A DNA stretch of 64,000 nucleotides from an uncultured Oscillospiraceae bacterium (GCA_900549755.1 URPQ01000003.1:5000-68999); one strand, 5' to 3'. Counted from the stretch's first letter, positions 9,147 through 19,424 are shown. Notes: generated by a model from the sequence alone, not told the origin. Program-made: numbers and translations.

Positions 9147-11858
9147 ATGAAACGCATTTTTTCAATTTTCCTTTCGGGAATTATTATGGCAGGATCTGTT
9201 TTATGCGTCAGCGCTCAAAACGATGTTGATAAAAAGTACTACAGCTACCGTGAATCAATCGGCAGCGAACAGGCGACCGACACGGTAGAATTGATGCCGA
9301 CCTCAAATAACGGAAAGTCTTACGAATTTGATATTGATGTACGGTCGGGGAATTACAATATTTTTCTCAATTACACCGTTAAAGCGGTGCGAACCGATAC
9401 AATTAAATACATACTTAAGATTAACGGCGAGTGCCCTTTCGCTGAGTGCAAAAATCTGAGCGCGCCGATCAGCTATGTTGAGGAAAGCCGGACCTTCCCG
9501 AAGGATACAAGCGGAAACGAAATATCGGGCAATTTAATCGTTTCGGATAATGCCGTTTCGGCGCCTGTTTGCGATTCCGAGGGAATTTTTAAGGAAAATT
9601 ACTCTTTCTTCCTTGGGGACACCTCGCGCAAGCTGACGGTTGAGGTGACCGACGGCGATATAATACTGTCATCCGTTACACTAAAGCCTGCGCGGGAGAT
9701 ACCCGAATATGCAGAGTATAATAAACAGAATAAAGGAATAAAAGAGGGCGGCGTAATAAAGCTCAATGCGGAGCATCCCGATAACCGCACTTCAAAATCA
9801 ATTTTCACCTTTTGCGATGCCTCCGGCGCGTCGGTGCAGCCGGTTGCAGAGGATAAAATTGTTATGAACGCCCTGGGCGGCTCGCAGTGGAGCCGTGTAG
9901 GTGAAAGTGCCGAATGGAAAATTGATGTTCCAAAATCCGGACTTTATGAGCTCAGAATAAAGTATATGCAGGGCTATACTAACGGCAGAGGAGTTTCAAG
10001 AAGCTTTTATATAGACGGCGAGGTGCCGTTTAAGGAAGCGTTAAATATATATTTCCCTTATAGCAGCAAATGGAAAGAAATGACCTTTTCAAATGAAAAG
10101 GGTGCATATTCCTTTTATTTGGAAAAAGGCGAGCATACGGTTGCCTTAGCGGTATCGCTGGGCGATATGGCGGAAATAATCAATGACAGTAAAACCGTGC
10201 TTTCCGAGCTGAATACGGTTTACAGGCGGATTATCACGCTGACCGGCGTTACACCGGACAGCTACCGTGATTACCAGTTAGAGGATAAAATTCCCGATGT
10301 AATAGAGACAATCGGTGAAGAAGCGCAGCGGCTGGACGCGATTGTTGAAAGGCTTAACAAAAGTCAGAAGGGCGGCACCGAAAGCGGCGTTTTAAGGCGC
10401 CTTTCCCGTCAGCTGATAAAATTTAACGATGACCCGGATAAGATTGCGCCTCAGCTTACCCAATTTCAAAGTAATATCAGTGCTTTCGGCACATGGATCA
10501 ACGACCGCTTTACGCAGCCTCTTGCAATTGACGAAATAGCGCTTTGCGGAAAAAGCAGTAAATCACCGTTCAAATTCGTCGGTTTTTTCGGGTCGATTTA
10601 CCATGGCTTTAAGCAATTTATATACTCGTTTTCATCAGACTATGACACATCGCAGGGTGAAAAGGAGCTTATAGAGGTGTGGGCTCCGACCGGCAGAGAC
10701 CAAATGCAGATAATTAAAAACCTCACCAATCAGCTTTTTGAGCCTGAGACGGGCATTTCCGTAAATTTAAAGCTTATTGCCGAAGCTGCTTTGTTACCCG
10801 CAATAGTTGCGGGCGAGGGACCGGACGTTGCGCTTATGTGCCCGCAAACCACACCGATAAATTTCGCAATGCGAAATTCGGTTGAGGACCTAACCAAATT
10901 TGACGGATTTGACGCTTTAAGCGCCGAAATGATTGATAATTCGCTCATTCCGTTCACATACGGAGGCGGGGTATATGCCATTCCCGAAACCCTTTCGTTC
11001 CCGATTTTGTTTTACAGAACCGATATTTTAGCCGAGCTTGGCATAGAGGTTCCGAAAACATGGGACGATGTGACCGAAATGATTGTTGATTTGAGCCATA
11101 ATAATATGCAGTTCGGTTTTGCGGGGTCACTTCAAAACTTTGCAACAATGCTCTATCAAAATAACGGCAAGGTTTACAGCGATGACGCAACGGCAAGTGC
11201 GTTTAACGAAAATGAGGCAATTACCGCCTTTGAAAGGTATACAAAGCTGTATCAGTATTTTAAAATTCCCGTAACCTTTGAATTTGCAAACCGTTTCAGG
11301 AACGGTCAAATGCCGATAGCGGTAGCAGATTATATGCAATATAATACGCTCCGTATTTTTGCGTCTGAAATTGACGGATTATGGAGTATCGCACCGGTTC
11401 CGGGTACTATGCGGTCTGACGGTACAATCAACAGAACGGTTGTGGGTACGGCAACAGGGTGCATTATGATTAAAGGAACAAAAAATAAAGAGTCCGCTTG
11501 GAAATTTATGCAGTGGTGGACATCAGCCGATATTCAGGAGCAGTACGGAAAAAAGGTTGAGGAAAAGCTTGGGGCATCGGCAAGATACGCAGCCGCAAAC
11601 GCGGTGGCATTGGAGCATTTACCGTGGTCCTATGAGTTCTATAATGAGCTTTCAAGCCAAATTAAAAATGTGACCTGTATTCCGGAGGTGCCCGGCGGCT
11701 ACTTTACCTCAAGGCATTTCAGCAACGCCTTCAGAAAGGTAATTTATCAGAATGAAAACCCGCGGGAAACCTTGCTTGAGTATACAAAGGAAATAAATGC
11801 TGAAATAACAGACAAGCGCAACGAATTCGGACTTACGACAGGGGGCAAAGGGCATTGA
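9147..11858 (+). CDS. Secreted beta-sandwich/ABC solute-binding fusion protein (importer 2)
   Basis: A 903-residue protein roughly twice the size of a normal sugar-binding protein. It has a type I signal peptide (residues 1-23, no usable lipobox), then two beta-sandwich regions that resemble carbohydrate-binding modules (about 25-185 and 195-345), a helical connector (about 350-500), and a C-terminal family-1 solute-binding domain (about 508-885; GEGPDVALMC and GGGVYAIPETLSFP are typical). It probably binds polysaccharide or long oligosaccharide at the surface and feeds the permeases that follow. How it is held at the membrane is unclear because no lipid anchor is visible. Its stop overlaps the TTG start of the next gene. 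Confidence 0.82.
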   Translation: MKRIFSIFLSGIIMAGSVLCVSAQNDVDKKYYSYRESIGSEQATDTVELMPTSNNGKSYEFDIDVRSGNYNIFLNYTVKAVRTDTIKYILKINGECPFAECKNLSAPISYVEESRTFPKDTSGNEISGNLIVSDNAVSAPVCDSEGIFKENYSFFLGDTSRKLTVEVTDGDIILSSVTLKPAREIPEYAEYNKQNKGIKEGGVIKLNAEHPDNRTSKSIFTFCDASGASVQPVAEDKIVMNALGGSQWSRVGESAEWKIDVPKSGLYELRIKYMQGYTNGRGVSRSFYIDGEVPFKEALNIYFPYSSKWKEMTFSNEKGAYSFYLEKGEHTVALAVSLGDMAEIINDSKTVLSELNTVYRRIITLTGVTPDSYRDYQLEDKIPDVIETIGEEAQRLDAIVERLNKSQKGGTESGVLRRLSRQLIKFNDDPDKIAPQLTQFQSNISAFGTWINDRFTQPLAIDEIALCGKSSKSPFKFVGFFGSIYHGFKQFIYSFSSDYDTSQGEKELIEVWAPTGRDQMQIIKNLTNQLFEPETGISVNLKLIAEAALLPAIVAGEGPDVALMCPQTTPINFAMRNSVEDLTKFDGFDALSAEMIDNSLIPFTYGGGVYAIPETLSFPILFYRTDILAELGIEVPKTWDDVTEMIVDLSHNNMQFGFAGSLQNFATMLYQNNGKVYSDDATASAFNENEAITAFERYTKLYQYFKIPVTFEFANRFRNGQMPIAVADYMQYNTLRIFASEIDGLWSIAPVPGTMRSDGTINRTVVGTATGCIMIKGTKNKESAWKFMQWWTSADIQEQYGKKVEEKLGASARYAAANAVALEHLPWSYEFYNELSSQIKNVTCIPEVPGGYFTSRHFSNAFRKVIYQNENPRETLLEYTKEINAEITDKRNEFGLTTGGKGH

Positions 11859-12757
11859 GTAAAAATCGCAGCTTATTAAAAACCGTTAATAAAAAGAGAA
11901 TAAATTATCTTTATTTACTCCCTTTTTCAATTGCCTTTTTTACGTTTACGGTGCTGCCTGTACTATATTCGATTTTTTTGGGATTTTGCAATTATAACGT
12001 GCTTGAGCCGCCTCAATTTACATTATTCAACAATTACACGAAAATGTTTTTTGAAGACAGTATTTTTATGACCGCACTTATAAACACACTTGTAATGGCG
12101 GTAATAACCGGTCCTATCGGATATGTAATTTCATTTTTACTGGCTTGGCTTATAAATGAGCTTAATCCTAAGGTCAGGTCGCTGTATGTCCTTTTCTTTT
12201 ATGCGCCTTCAATTTCGGGTAATCTTTTTATGATTTGGAAGATTATATTCAGCGATGACGCAAACGGATATTTAAACAGCCTGCTTTTATACCTGGGAGT
12301 AATTGATGAAAACATATACTGGCTGTCAGACACAAAATATATGATGACAGTGTGTGTTTTAGCAACGCTTTGGATGAGCATGGGAACCGGATTTTTATCC
12401 TTCGTTGCAGGCTTGCAGGGAATTGACAGAAGCTTGCTTGAGGCAGGCTCAATAGACGGTATACGAAACCGCTGGCAGGAGCTGTGGTATGTTGTTCTGC
12501 CTTCAATGCGGCCGCAACTGCTTTTCGGCGCGGTTATGAGCATAAGCTCGGCATTTTCGATAGGCAGCGTAACCGAAAGCCTTTGCGGAATGCCAAGCAC
12601 CGACTATGCGGTACATACCCTGGTAAACCATATGACGGACTACGGCTACACACGCTTTGAAATGGGATATGCAAGCGCAATAGCCACCGTATTGTTTTTA
12701 CTGATGATTTTTTGTAAGTCCTTATTCCAGAAGTTCTTACAAAAAATAGGTACTTAA
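11855..12757 (+). CDS. ABC sugar permease, MalF-like (importer 2)
   Basis: A 300-residue permease subunit with about six membrane helices. The EAA loop is visible as EAGSIDGIRNRWQELWYVVL (about residues 198-217). It starts at TTG 11855, overlapping the upstream stop by four bases (TTGA), with a GGGGG-rich ribosome site, which suggests translational coupling to the fused binding protein. It pairs with the MalG-like protein at 12772. Confidence 0.92.
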   Translation: MSKNRSLLKTVNKKRINYLYLLPFSIAFFTFTVLPVLYSIFLGFCNYNVLEPPQFTLFNNYTKMFFEDSIFMTALINTLVMAVITGPIGYVISFLLAWLINELNPKVRSLYVLFFYAPSISGNLFMIWKIIFSDDANGYLNSLLLYLGVIDENIYWLSDTKYMMTVCVLATLWMSMGTGFLSFVAGLQGIDRSLLEAGSIDGIRNRWQELWYVVLPSMRPQLLFGAVMSISSAFSIGSVTESLCGMPSTDYAVHTLVNHMTDYGYTRFEMGYASAIATVLFLLMIFCKSLFQKFLQKIGT

Positions 12758-12771
12758 AGGAGAAATGGGTT

Positions 12772-13632
12772 ATGAGAAGATCAAATTCAAGTAAATATAC
12801 CCATTCAGCCTTTGGTAACGCGGTTATAATGCTCTTTTTGACCGTGTTCGCCTTTGTAATGATGGTACCTATGATTTACACAATATGCACAGCCTTCAAG
12901 CCGAATGATGAGCTGTTCCGTTTTCCGCCGAGCATTTTTGTGCAGAACCCCACCGTAATGAATTTTTACAGCCTTTCCTCCCTGCTCAGGGAGTCCTGGG
13001 TTCCTTTTTCGCGCTATCTTTTCAATTCGGTGCTGATTTCGGGATTAGGCACATTGGGAAACGTTATTTTTTCATCGCTTGCGGCATACAGAATTGCAAA
13101 GTTTGAATTTCCGGGAAGAAAGCTGTATTTTTCAATTGTTACAATGTCGCTTATGTTTTCTTCGGCGGTAACCTCAATAGCAAATTTCCTTATTATGAGC
13201 AGATTAAATATGATTGATACATATTGGGCAATTATAGTTCCTGCCTGCGGCTCGTCACTGGGACTGTTCCTTATGAAGCAGTTTATGGAACAAATGGTTC
13301 CCGACGCGCTTATTGAGGCGGCACAGATTGACGGAGCCGGCGAATGGATGATTTTCAGCCGAATTGTTATGCCGGTTGTAAAGCCTGCGTGGTTTACGCT
13401 TATTATATTCTGCTTTAAGGATATTTGGAACAGCACCGGCTCAAATCTTATTTTTTACGAGAATATCAAGCCGCTTCCGAGTGCGCTCGGAAACATTGTT
13501 GCCGGCGGCATATCGCGTGCCGGCTCTGCGGCGGCGGTTTCGCTTATTATGCTTATTCCGCCGGTAGCGGTTTTTATATTCTCGCAAAACAACGTTTTGG
13601 AAACTATGTCAACCTCCGGAATGAAGGATTAG
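12772..13632 (+). CDS. ABC sugar permease, MalG-like (importer 2)
   Basis: A 286-residue permease subunit completing importer 2. The EAA loop reads EAAQIDGAGEWMIFSRIVMP (about residues 182-201), and there are about six hydrophobic helices. It starts 14 bases after its partner with an AAAGGAGA site. As for importer 1, no nucleotide-binding subunit is encoded nearby; such importers in Firmicutes often share one MsmX/MsmK-type ATPase. Confidence 0.92.
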   Translation: MRRSNSSKYTHSAFGNAVIMLFLTVFAFVMMVPMIYTICTAFKPNDELFRFPPSIFVQNPTVMNFYSLSSLLRESWVPFSRYLFNSVLISGLGTLGNVIFSSLAAYRIAKFEFPGRKLYFSIVTMSLMFSSAVTSIANFLIMSRLNMIDTYWAIIVPACGSSLGLFLMKQFMEQMVPDALIEAAQIDGAGEWMIFSRIVMPVVKPAWFTLIIFCFKDIWNSTGSNLIFYENIKPLPSALGNIVAGGISRAGSAAAVSLIMLIPPVAVFIFSQNNVLETMSTSGMKD

Positions 13633-13647
13633 AAAGGAGAAGGTAAA

Positions 13648-15795
13648 GTGCTAAAATCATTTTGTCGAAAAGCGGCAGTGCTTTTTGCCTTAGTATTTTT
13701 TTCACTGCCGGTATTTTCCGTAAGTGCCGAAAGTGATGCAAGCCGTTCCTCCTCTTACCTTTATGACAGCGAGGGCAATGTAATTTCAGCACCACAAAGC
13801 TATGTTTACAGTAATACCGTAACCGCTTCTAGGATAGGAACAGCCGAGTTCGGCGAGCTGGTTGACATTGCAAATGACAAGGAAGGCAATATTTACTTTT
13901 TAGATAAGAAGAATTCGCAAATTACGGTTACAGATAAAGGCTTTAAGCTTATAAGAACAATTAAAGCGTTTACAAACGGCAATGAAGCGGATTCATTCAA
14001 AAATCCTTCCGGAATTGCAATAAGCGATAAGGGGGACATATATGTTGCCGATACCGATAACGGCAGAGTGGTTATTCTTGATAAAAACGGGAATTTTATA
14101 GGCTCAATTGGGGCGCCCGATAAGAAGGAGTCCCAATATGTCAACCAATACAAGCCCTCTAAGGTTGAGGTAGATAAGTCGGACAGGGTTTATGTTATTG
14201 CCGAAAATCAAACCCAGGGTATTTTCTCTTTCGGCGCCTCGGGAAAATTTATGGGATATGTCGGGGCGACAAAGGTAAAGCCGAATTTAGCCGAGCTGTT
14301 TTTCCGCTCCTTTGCATCAAAGTCTCAAAAAAAGGCGTCGCTGCAATTTGTTCCTACTGAATACAGCAATATTGCAATAGATGATGAAAATTTCCTTTTC
14401 TGTGTAATTTCGGCAGTTGACAGCAAGACACTTTCAGAGGATATACAATCAAGAAACGGTACGGTTGACCCCGTAAGAAGACTTAATCAGGACGGTACCG
14501 ACATTACAATTAAAAACGGCAGCTTTCCGCCGGTAGGGGAGCTTACCTTTGACCCTTATGTTTACGGCTCATATGCCGGCGCGTCTAACTTTGTTGATGT
14601 TGCAGCCTGCGGCGGTATGTATTCCGTTCTGGATTCAAAACGCGGGCGGGTATTTACTTACGACAGCCAGGGAAATTTGCTTTACATTTTCGGCGGCAGG
14701 GGAGATCAAAGGGGTCAGTTTAACCAGCCGTGCGCCTTGATTTATAACGGCGATGAAATTCTGGTTGCGGATAGAAGCCGCAACAGTGTGCAGGTTTTTG
14801 TGCCTACCGAATACGCAAAACTGATAAAAAGCGCAATTACCGAATACAATACGGGCGAATACGATAAGGAATATGAAAGCTGGAAGGAAATAGCGCTGAA
14901 TTTCAGCGGTTCTGAGCTGGCTTATTCCGGTATGGGCAGATACCATTATAACAATGCGGAATACAGTAAAGCATTAGAATATTTTAAAATGGCAAACAAC
15001 CGCAAATATTACTCTGTTGCGGTAAAAAAATATATTGCACAAATAGGGCGTAATGTGCAGCCCTTTGTAATCAGCGGGGTGATAGTGCTGTTTATTGCCT
15101 TTAAGCTTTACGGAGTTATAAAAAAGAGGCGTGCTAAAGCCCCTGCCGTGCGCAGGCGCACTAAGCTTACAAGGCTTTCGGAGGAATTGAAATATTCCTG
15201 GTATATAGCCATGCACCCGTTTGACGGATTTTGGGATTTGAAGCATGAAAAACGCGGCGGAGCGGGAGCGGCAACAATTTTGCTTGCGGCGGCGACCCTG
15301 GCAAACGTATTTTTCATTCGTTTTAAGGCATTTACCTTTAACACGTTTGACCCCGAGCAGGACAGTGCGATTTTAAAGGGAATTGAGGGCGTAACAATAA
15401 TTGTTCTTTTATGGTGCGTTGCAAATTGGTCTATGACGACCCTGATGGACGGCAAGGGAACAATGAAGGATATATACTGTTATATGTGTTATTCCCTGCT
15501 TCCCGTAATAATTATGCTGCCGATTGCTACGGTTGTAAGCTATGTTCTGCCGATTGAGGGCGCAGCGCTTTTAAGTATGATTTCCACCGTGGGAATTATC
15601 TGGATGGCGTTTCTGGTGTTCTGCGGAACAAGCGCAACCCATAATTACAGCTTCGGCAAAACCGTTGCGACAATTGCTCTGACCGTTGTGGGAATGTTGA
15701 TTATACTTTTCTTATTTGTTTTAACAATAACCTTAATTCAGCAAATTATTGCTTTTATATCATTGATAAGCAAAGAAATATCAATGCGGACATAG
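13648..15795 (+). CDS. NHL beta-propeller/TPR protein with C-terminal Yip1-like membrane domain
   Basis: A 715-residue membrane protein of unknown function. It starts at GTG 13648 behind AAAGGAGAAGG. Order of parts: signal peptide (1-26); NHL-type propeller repeats (about 60-390; segments such as NPSGIAISDKGDIYVADTDN and RGQFNQPCALI are typical blades); a short TPR-like helical stretch (about 392-460, GMGRYHYNNAEYSKALEYF); a membrane helix near 472; and a C-terminal Yip1-like domain with several helices (about 510-710). It sits between importer 2 and the DUF5696-type gene. The propeller is probably outside the cell, where it could organise the glucan-binding and transport proteins. That role is inference. 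Confidence 0.72.
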   Translation: MLKSFCRKAAVLFALVFFSLPVFSVSAESDASRSSSYLYDSEGNVISAPQSYVYSNTVTASRIGTAEFGELVDIANDKEGNIYFLDKKNSQITVTDKGFKLIRTIKAFTNGNEADSFKNPSGIAISDKGDIYVADTDNGRVVILDKNGNFIGSIGAPDKKESQYVNQYKPSKVEVDKSDRVYVIAENQTQGIFSFGASGKFMGYVGATKVKPNLAELFFRSFASKSQKKASLQFVPTEYSNIAIDDENFLFCVISAVDSKTLSEDIQSRNGTVDPVRRLNQDGTDITIKNGSFPPVGELTFDPYVYGSYAGASNFVDVAACGGMYSVLDSKRGRVFTYDSQGNLLYIFGGRGDQRGQFNQPCALIYNGDEILVADRSRNSVQVFVPTEYAKLIKSAITEYNTGEYDKEYESWKEIALNFSGSELAYSGMGRYHYNNAEYSKALEYFKMANNRKYYSVAVKKYIAQIGRNVQPFVISGVIVLFIAFKLYGVIKKRRAKAPAVRRRTKLTRLSEELKYSWYIAMHPFDGFWDLKHEKRGGAGAATILLAAATLANVFFIRFKAFTFNTFDPEQDSAILKGIEGVTIIVLLWCVANWSMTTLMDGKGTMKDIYCYMCYSLLPVIIMLPIATVVSYVLPIEGAALLSMISTVGIIWMAFLVFCGTSATHNYSFGKTVATIALTVVGMLIILFLFVLTITLIQQIIAFISLISKEISMRT

Positions 15796-15807
15796 AGGAG
15801 GATGGCT

Positions 15808-18330
15808 GTGAAAAAGAAAATTATTAAATACGGCATCCGCGTAATCGCAGTAATAATTTGTTTTGCTGTAATTGTAACGGTTGTAAAATCCGTTCAGAAT
15901 AAAAGTCAGCAGTTCGGCACAAAGGATACGGTAAAATACACCGAAGGTCTTGAGGAGCTTTCCTTGTCGGACGGAGCTGTTTTGGAAAATGAAAATCTGG
16001 CATTATATGTTGATGAAAATTACTGTATAAGCCTGCTTGATAAAAAAACAGGCAAGGTATGGAACAGCTCCATTCCCGACGAAATGCAGAAGAATTTCAA
16101 TGTTTCAAGCGATGCCGCCGTATCGGCCTGCAATATTACTTATTTGGCTAAGGATACTACCGTGGTTGAGTACGATTCGTATAAACAGTCGGCATTAAGG
16201 GAACAAATTAAGATGTACGCCGCTGAAAACAGCGTAAGAATTACATATATTTTCGGTGAACGGACATCGGATAATATTATACCGCAGGCTTTTACGGAAA
16301 AAAGATTTAAGGAAATGCTGGAAAGGTGCGATGACGACCAAAAGGATTTTCTCAAGCGAAGATATGAGCTTTTTAACGCGAAAACTATGAAAGCGGAGGA
16401 TAACCCCGAAGAAAAGCTTAAAACCTTTACCAAGCTTAAAACTACTCCCCTTTACATCATTTCAGATGTAAGCGGTAAGGTTCTTATTGAAAAAACAAAA
16501 AAGCTTTTTGACGATATAGGCTATACAAAAGCGGACTATACAAAGGATAACGAGCTTACGGGATATGACGGCGACATAGACGAATGTACCTTTAAGGTCA
16601 GCTATGATTTAAAGCTGGACGGAAATGATTTAGTTGTAACATTGCCTGTTTCCGAAATATCCTTTTATGCCGAATTTCCGCTGCTCAGCATTACTCCGCT
16701 GAAATTCTTTACCGGCAGCGCCGAGAAAGAGGGCGAAATATTGATTCCCTCGGGCAGCGGTTCCGTTATACGCTTCGGGGCGGAAAACCGTGAGGGTTCG
16801 TTCAGTTCCCCATTTTTCGGAAAGGATAACAGCGAGAAATATGAAGAAATGCCTATGCAAATGCTGGGCGACGGTAACGACAGTATTTCAATGCCGGTTT
16901 ATTTCTTTACGGAAAATAACAGCACGCTGATGACGGTTGTTGAAAAAGGGGCGGAAGCGGCACGGCTGTATGTTGAAAGGAGCCGTTCCTCTGCGTATGC
17001 TTATACATCGTTCGATGTAATTCAAAACGGCTATGCATATTTAACCGCGAAAAAGAAAACGCTTGTATGCGGTACCGATTCGCTGAAAAGCGATATTGTG
17101 ATTCGGTACAGGTGCTTATCAGGAAAGGGATATTCCTATGACGTCGCGGAATACAGAAAATATCTTACCGAATCAAATATTTTGCAGAAAAATGCGGAAA
17201 TATCCGAAAAACCGCTTTTCCTTTTGGAAACGGTGGGCGCTGTAAAATCCAAATCCGGAAAAAAGCTGACTACCCTTACAAAATTCAACGATATGAAGAA
17301 AATGCTTTCCGATATTTCGGAAAACGGCAATATTCGCACATCAATAAAGCTTACGGGAATAAATAAGGGCGGTTTGTTGAATCAGGTGCCGGGCAGCTTT
17401 AAATACAATAAGGATATACTTACCGCAAATCAGCAATCTGAAATTACCGAGCTTGCAAAAAAAGACGGCGGAACGGCATATGCGGCGCTGAATCACATGT
17501 ATTACTATAACCACACCGAAAACGACGGATATTCGCTTTCAAAAAACAATGCCAAAAACATTGATAAAAGCTGGGCAATACACAGCAGCTATAATCCGGT
17601 AGAGGGAACCTATATTGATAACAAAAATCAAATTTGGGTGTTATCTCCCAAAACGTATGTAAAAACCGTAGAAAGCTATATTAAGAGCGGTATTAAATCA
17701 ATAGGAGTGGGAGATTTTGCCTCCGATATCAATTCGGATTTCAGCAATAAGGAATATTACGACCGAGGCGACTCCTTAAAACAAATTGTTAAGGCGCTCA
17801 AGCTTTATAAGGAAAATGATGTATATATTGCGGCTAAAACAGCCAATACCTACGCCTTACCGTATATTGACCTTATTGAGGAAATGCCTACAAGCGGAAA
17901 TAAGCTTGAAATATTTGATGAATATGTTCCGTTTTGTCAAATGGTTCTGCACGGCTCGGTTGAGTATACCTCGCCGGTTATAAATTATCAGTCCGATAAG
18001 GAAACAGCCGTTTTAAAGGCAATAGAAACGGGCAGCGGCGCTCACTTTGTATTGAATGAAGGCATTGATAATACGCTGTTTAAAACGGACAGCGACAGGC
18101 TTTTCCCAACGGCATATTCGCAAAACCGCGATTTCGCAATTGCGGCTGCGAATAAAATTCAAAAGGCCTTAACTGGTCTTAATAACAAGGCTATTGTTTC
18201 GCACAGCTTTGCCGGTAATGTGGCAGTCACCGCTTATGAGGACGGCACAAAAATATATGTCAATTATAACAATACCGATGCTACGGTTGATAATATCACG
18301 GTTAAGGCAAGAGACTTTTTAAGGGTATGA
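15808..18330 (+). CDS. Membrane-anchored DUF5696-type protein, possible glycoside hydrolase relative
   Basis: An 840-residue protein with an N-terminal membrane helix (about residues 8-27) and the rest outside the cell. I choose GTG 15808 as start because AGGAGG (15796-15801) lies six bases before it, whereas the in-frame ATG at 15802 abuts that site. The layout suggests an N-terminal beta-rich region (to about 430), a central alpha/beta region (about 450-760) and a small C-terminal beta domain with VNYNNTD, a plan resembling some three-domain glycosidases. The family assignment (DUF5696) rests on my recognition of the sequence and its usual neighbours, Yip1 and sugar importer genes. No catalytic residues can be assigned. 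Confidence 0.6.
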   Translation: MKKKIIKYGIRVIAVIICFAVIVTVVKSVQNKSQQFGTKDTVKYTEGLEELSLSDGAVLENENLALYVDENYCISLLDKKTGKVWNSSIPDEMQKNFNVSSDAAVSACNITYLAKDTTVVEYDSYKQSALREQIKMYAAENSVRITYIFGERTSDNIIPQAFTEKRFKEMLERCDDDQKDFLKRRYELFNAKTMKAEDNPEEKLKTFTKLKTTPLYIISDVSGKVLIEKTKKLFDDIGYTKADYTKDNELTGYDGDIDECTFKVSYDLKLDGNDLVVTLPVSEISFYAEFPLLSITPLKFFTGSAEKEGEILIPSGSGSVIRFGAENREGSFSSPFFGKDNSEKYEEMPMQMLGDGNDSISMPVYFFTENNSTLMTVVEKGAEAARLYVERSRSSAYAYTSFDVIQNGYAYLTAKKKTLVCGTDSLKSDIVIRYRCLSGKGYSYDVAEYRKYLTESNILQKNAEISEKPLFLLETVGAVKSKSGKKLTTLTKFNDMKKMLSDISENGNIRTSIKLTGINKGGLLNQVPGSFKYNKDILTANQQSEITELAKKDGGTAYAALNHMYYYNHTENDGYSLSKNNAKNIDKSWAIHSSYNPVEGTYIDNKNQIWVLSPKTYVKTVESYIKSGIKSIGVGDFASDINSDFSNKEYYDRGDSLKQIVKALKLYKENDVYIAAKTANTYALPYIDLIEEMPTSGNKLEIFDEYVPFCQMVLHGSVEYTSPVINYQSDKETAVLKAIETGSGAHFVLNEGIDNTLFKTDSDRLFPTAYSQNRDFAIAAANKIQKALTGLNNKAIVSHSFAGNVAVTAYEDGTKIYVNYNNTDATVDNITVKARDFLRV

Positions 18331-18351
18331 TTTTTTACGGGGTGAAAAGGG

Positions 18352-19362
18352 ATGAATAAAAAAATAGTGGCGGCATACTGTGCGCACGGCGGAATAAACG
18401 CCGTGACCGACGCTACGCTGGAAAAGCTGGATATTATTTATTTTGCTTTCGGGGCGGTAAAGGGTACCGATATTTCATTCGGTTATCCCGAGGATTTAAT
18501 AAGAGCCGGGGAAATTAAGGCAAAGCATCCAAATATCAAGGTTATTCTTTGTATAGGCGGCGGCGGAGCAGGGCAGGCAATGACAGACGCCACCCTAAAG
18601 GAAGAGGATTTTCAAGCGGTAACTCAAAATATGTTTAAAGCAATGGTGGATAACGGGTTTGACGGCATTGATTTGGATTGGGAATTTCCAACAACCACCG
18701 GTCATCCCGAGGAACAGCAAAAACACACCGAAATGCTGAGACTTTTAAGAGAAAAGCTTGATACATTGCCCGATTACCATACATTATCGGTCGCGTGCCC
18801 CGATGGCGGGTGGACCTTCAGAATTACCGAGCTTGATAAATCTCACATATATCTTGATTATATAAATGCTATGACATATGATATGACCGATTTTCATTTC
18901 ACATCTCACCACACCGCGCCGTATTCTTCAACTAAAGGAGGAAATTATACAGCCCGCTCGGTTAAAAACAGTATTGATATATTCAAAGCAAAGGGCATAC
19001 CGCCCGAAAAAATAATTGTAGGCGCGGCATTTTACTCGAAAAAATGGAGCGGGATTACAGGAGGTGAAAATGGATTAGCGGCAGCAACAGAGGCACCGGT
19101 TGCTTACGGCCCGGGAATTACTGCCCTTGAGGAAAAATATATCAACAAAAACGGTTTCAGGCGATATTGGGATGAGACCGCATGCGCCCCTTACCTTTAT
19201 AACGGCGACACATTTATAACATATGACGATGAAGAATCCATAAAGAAAAAATGCGAGCTTATTTTAGAGGAGGATATCGGCGGAATAATGGTTTGGGAGC
19301 TTGGCGGCGACAGAAAACAGACCCTGCTGCCGTTGATGAGAAAATGGCTTGGCAATCGGTAG
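18352..19362 (+). CDS. Intracellular GH18 family chitinase-like hydrolase
   Basis: A 336-residue TIM-barrel enzyme of glycoside hydrolase family 18. The catalytic motif DGIDLDWEF (about residues 103-111) matches DxxDxDxE with the acid/base glutamate present; SLGG-type strand 3 appears as ILCIGGGG, and MTYDM is the conserved strand-6 segment. There is no signal peptide, so it should act in the cytosol on imported oligosaccharides. It lies between the DUF5696-type gene and the dockerin GH16 gene. GH18 enzymes usually cut beta-1,4-linked GlcNAc polymers; here chito-oligosaccharides or a related N-acetyl sugar is the likeliest substrate, but this is not proven. Confidence 0.87.
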   Translation: MNKKIVAAYCAHGGINAVTDATLEKLDIIYFAFGAVKGTDISFGYPEDLIRAGEIKAKHPNIKVILCIGGGGAGQAMTDATLKEEDFQAVTQNMFKAMVDNGFDGIDLDWEFPTTTGHPEEQQKHTEMLRLLREKLDTLPDYHTLSVACPDGGWTFRITELDKSHIYLDYINAMTYDMTDFHFTSHHTAPYSSTKGGNYTARSVKNSIDIFKAKGIPPEKIIVGAAFYSKKWSGITGGENGLAAATEAPVAYGPGITALEEKYINKNGFRRYWDETACAPYLYNGDTFITYDDEESIKKKCELILEEDIGGIMVWELGGDRKQTLLPLMRKWLGNR

Positions 19363-19424
19363 TCATACATATTTTTTAATTGTGCATAACCCCTATTTTT
19401 AATAAATTATTAGGAGGAAGAAAC

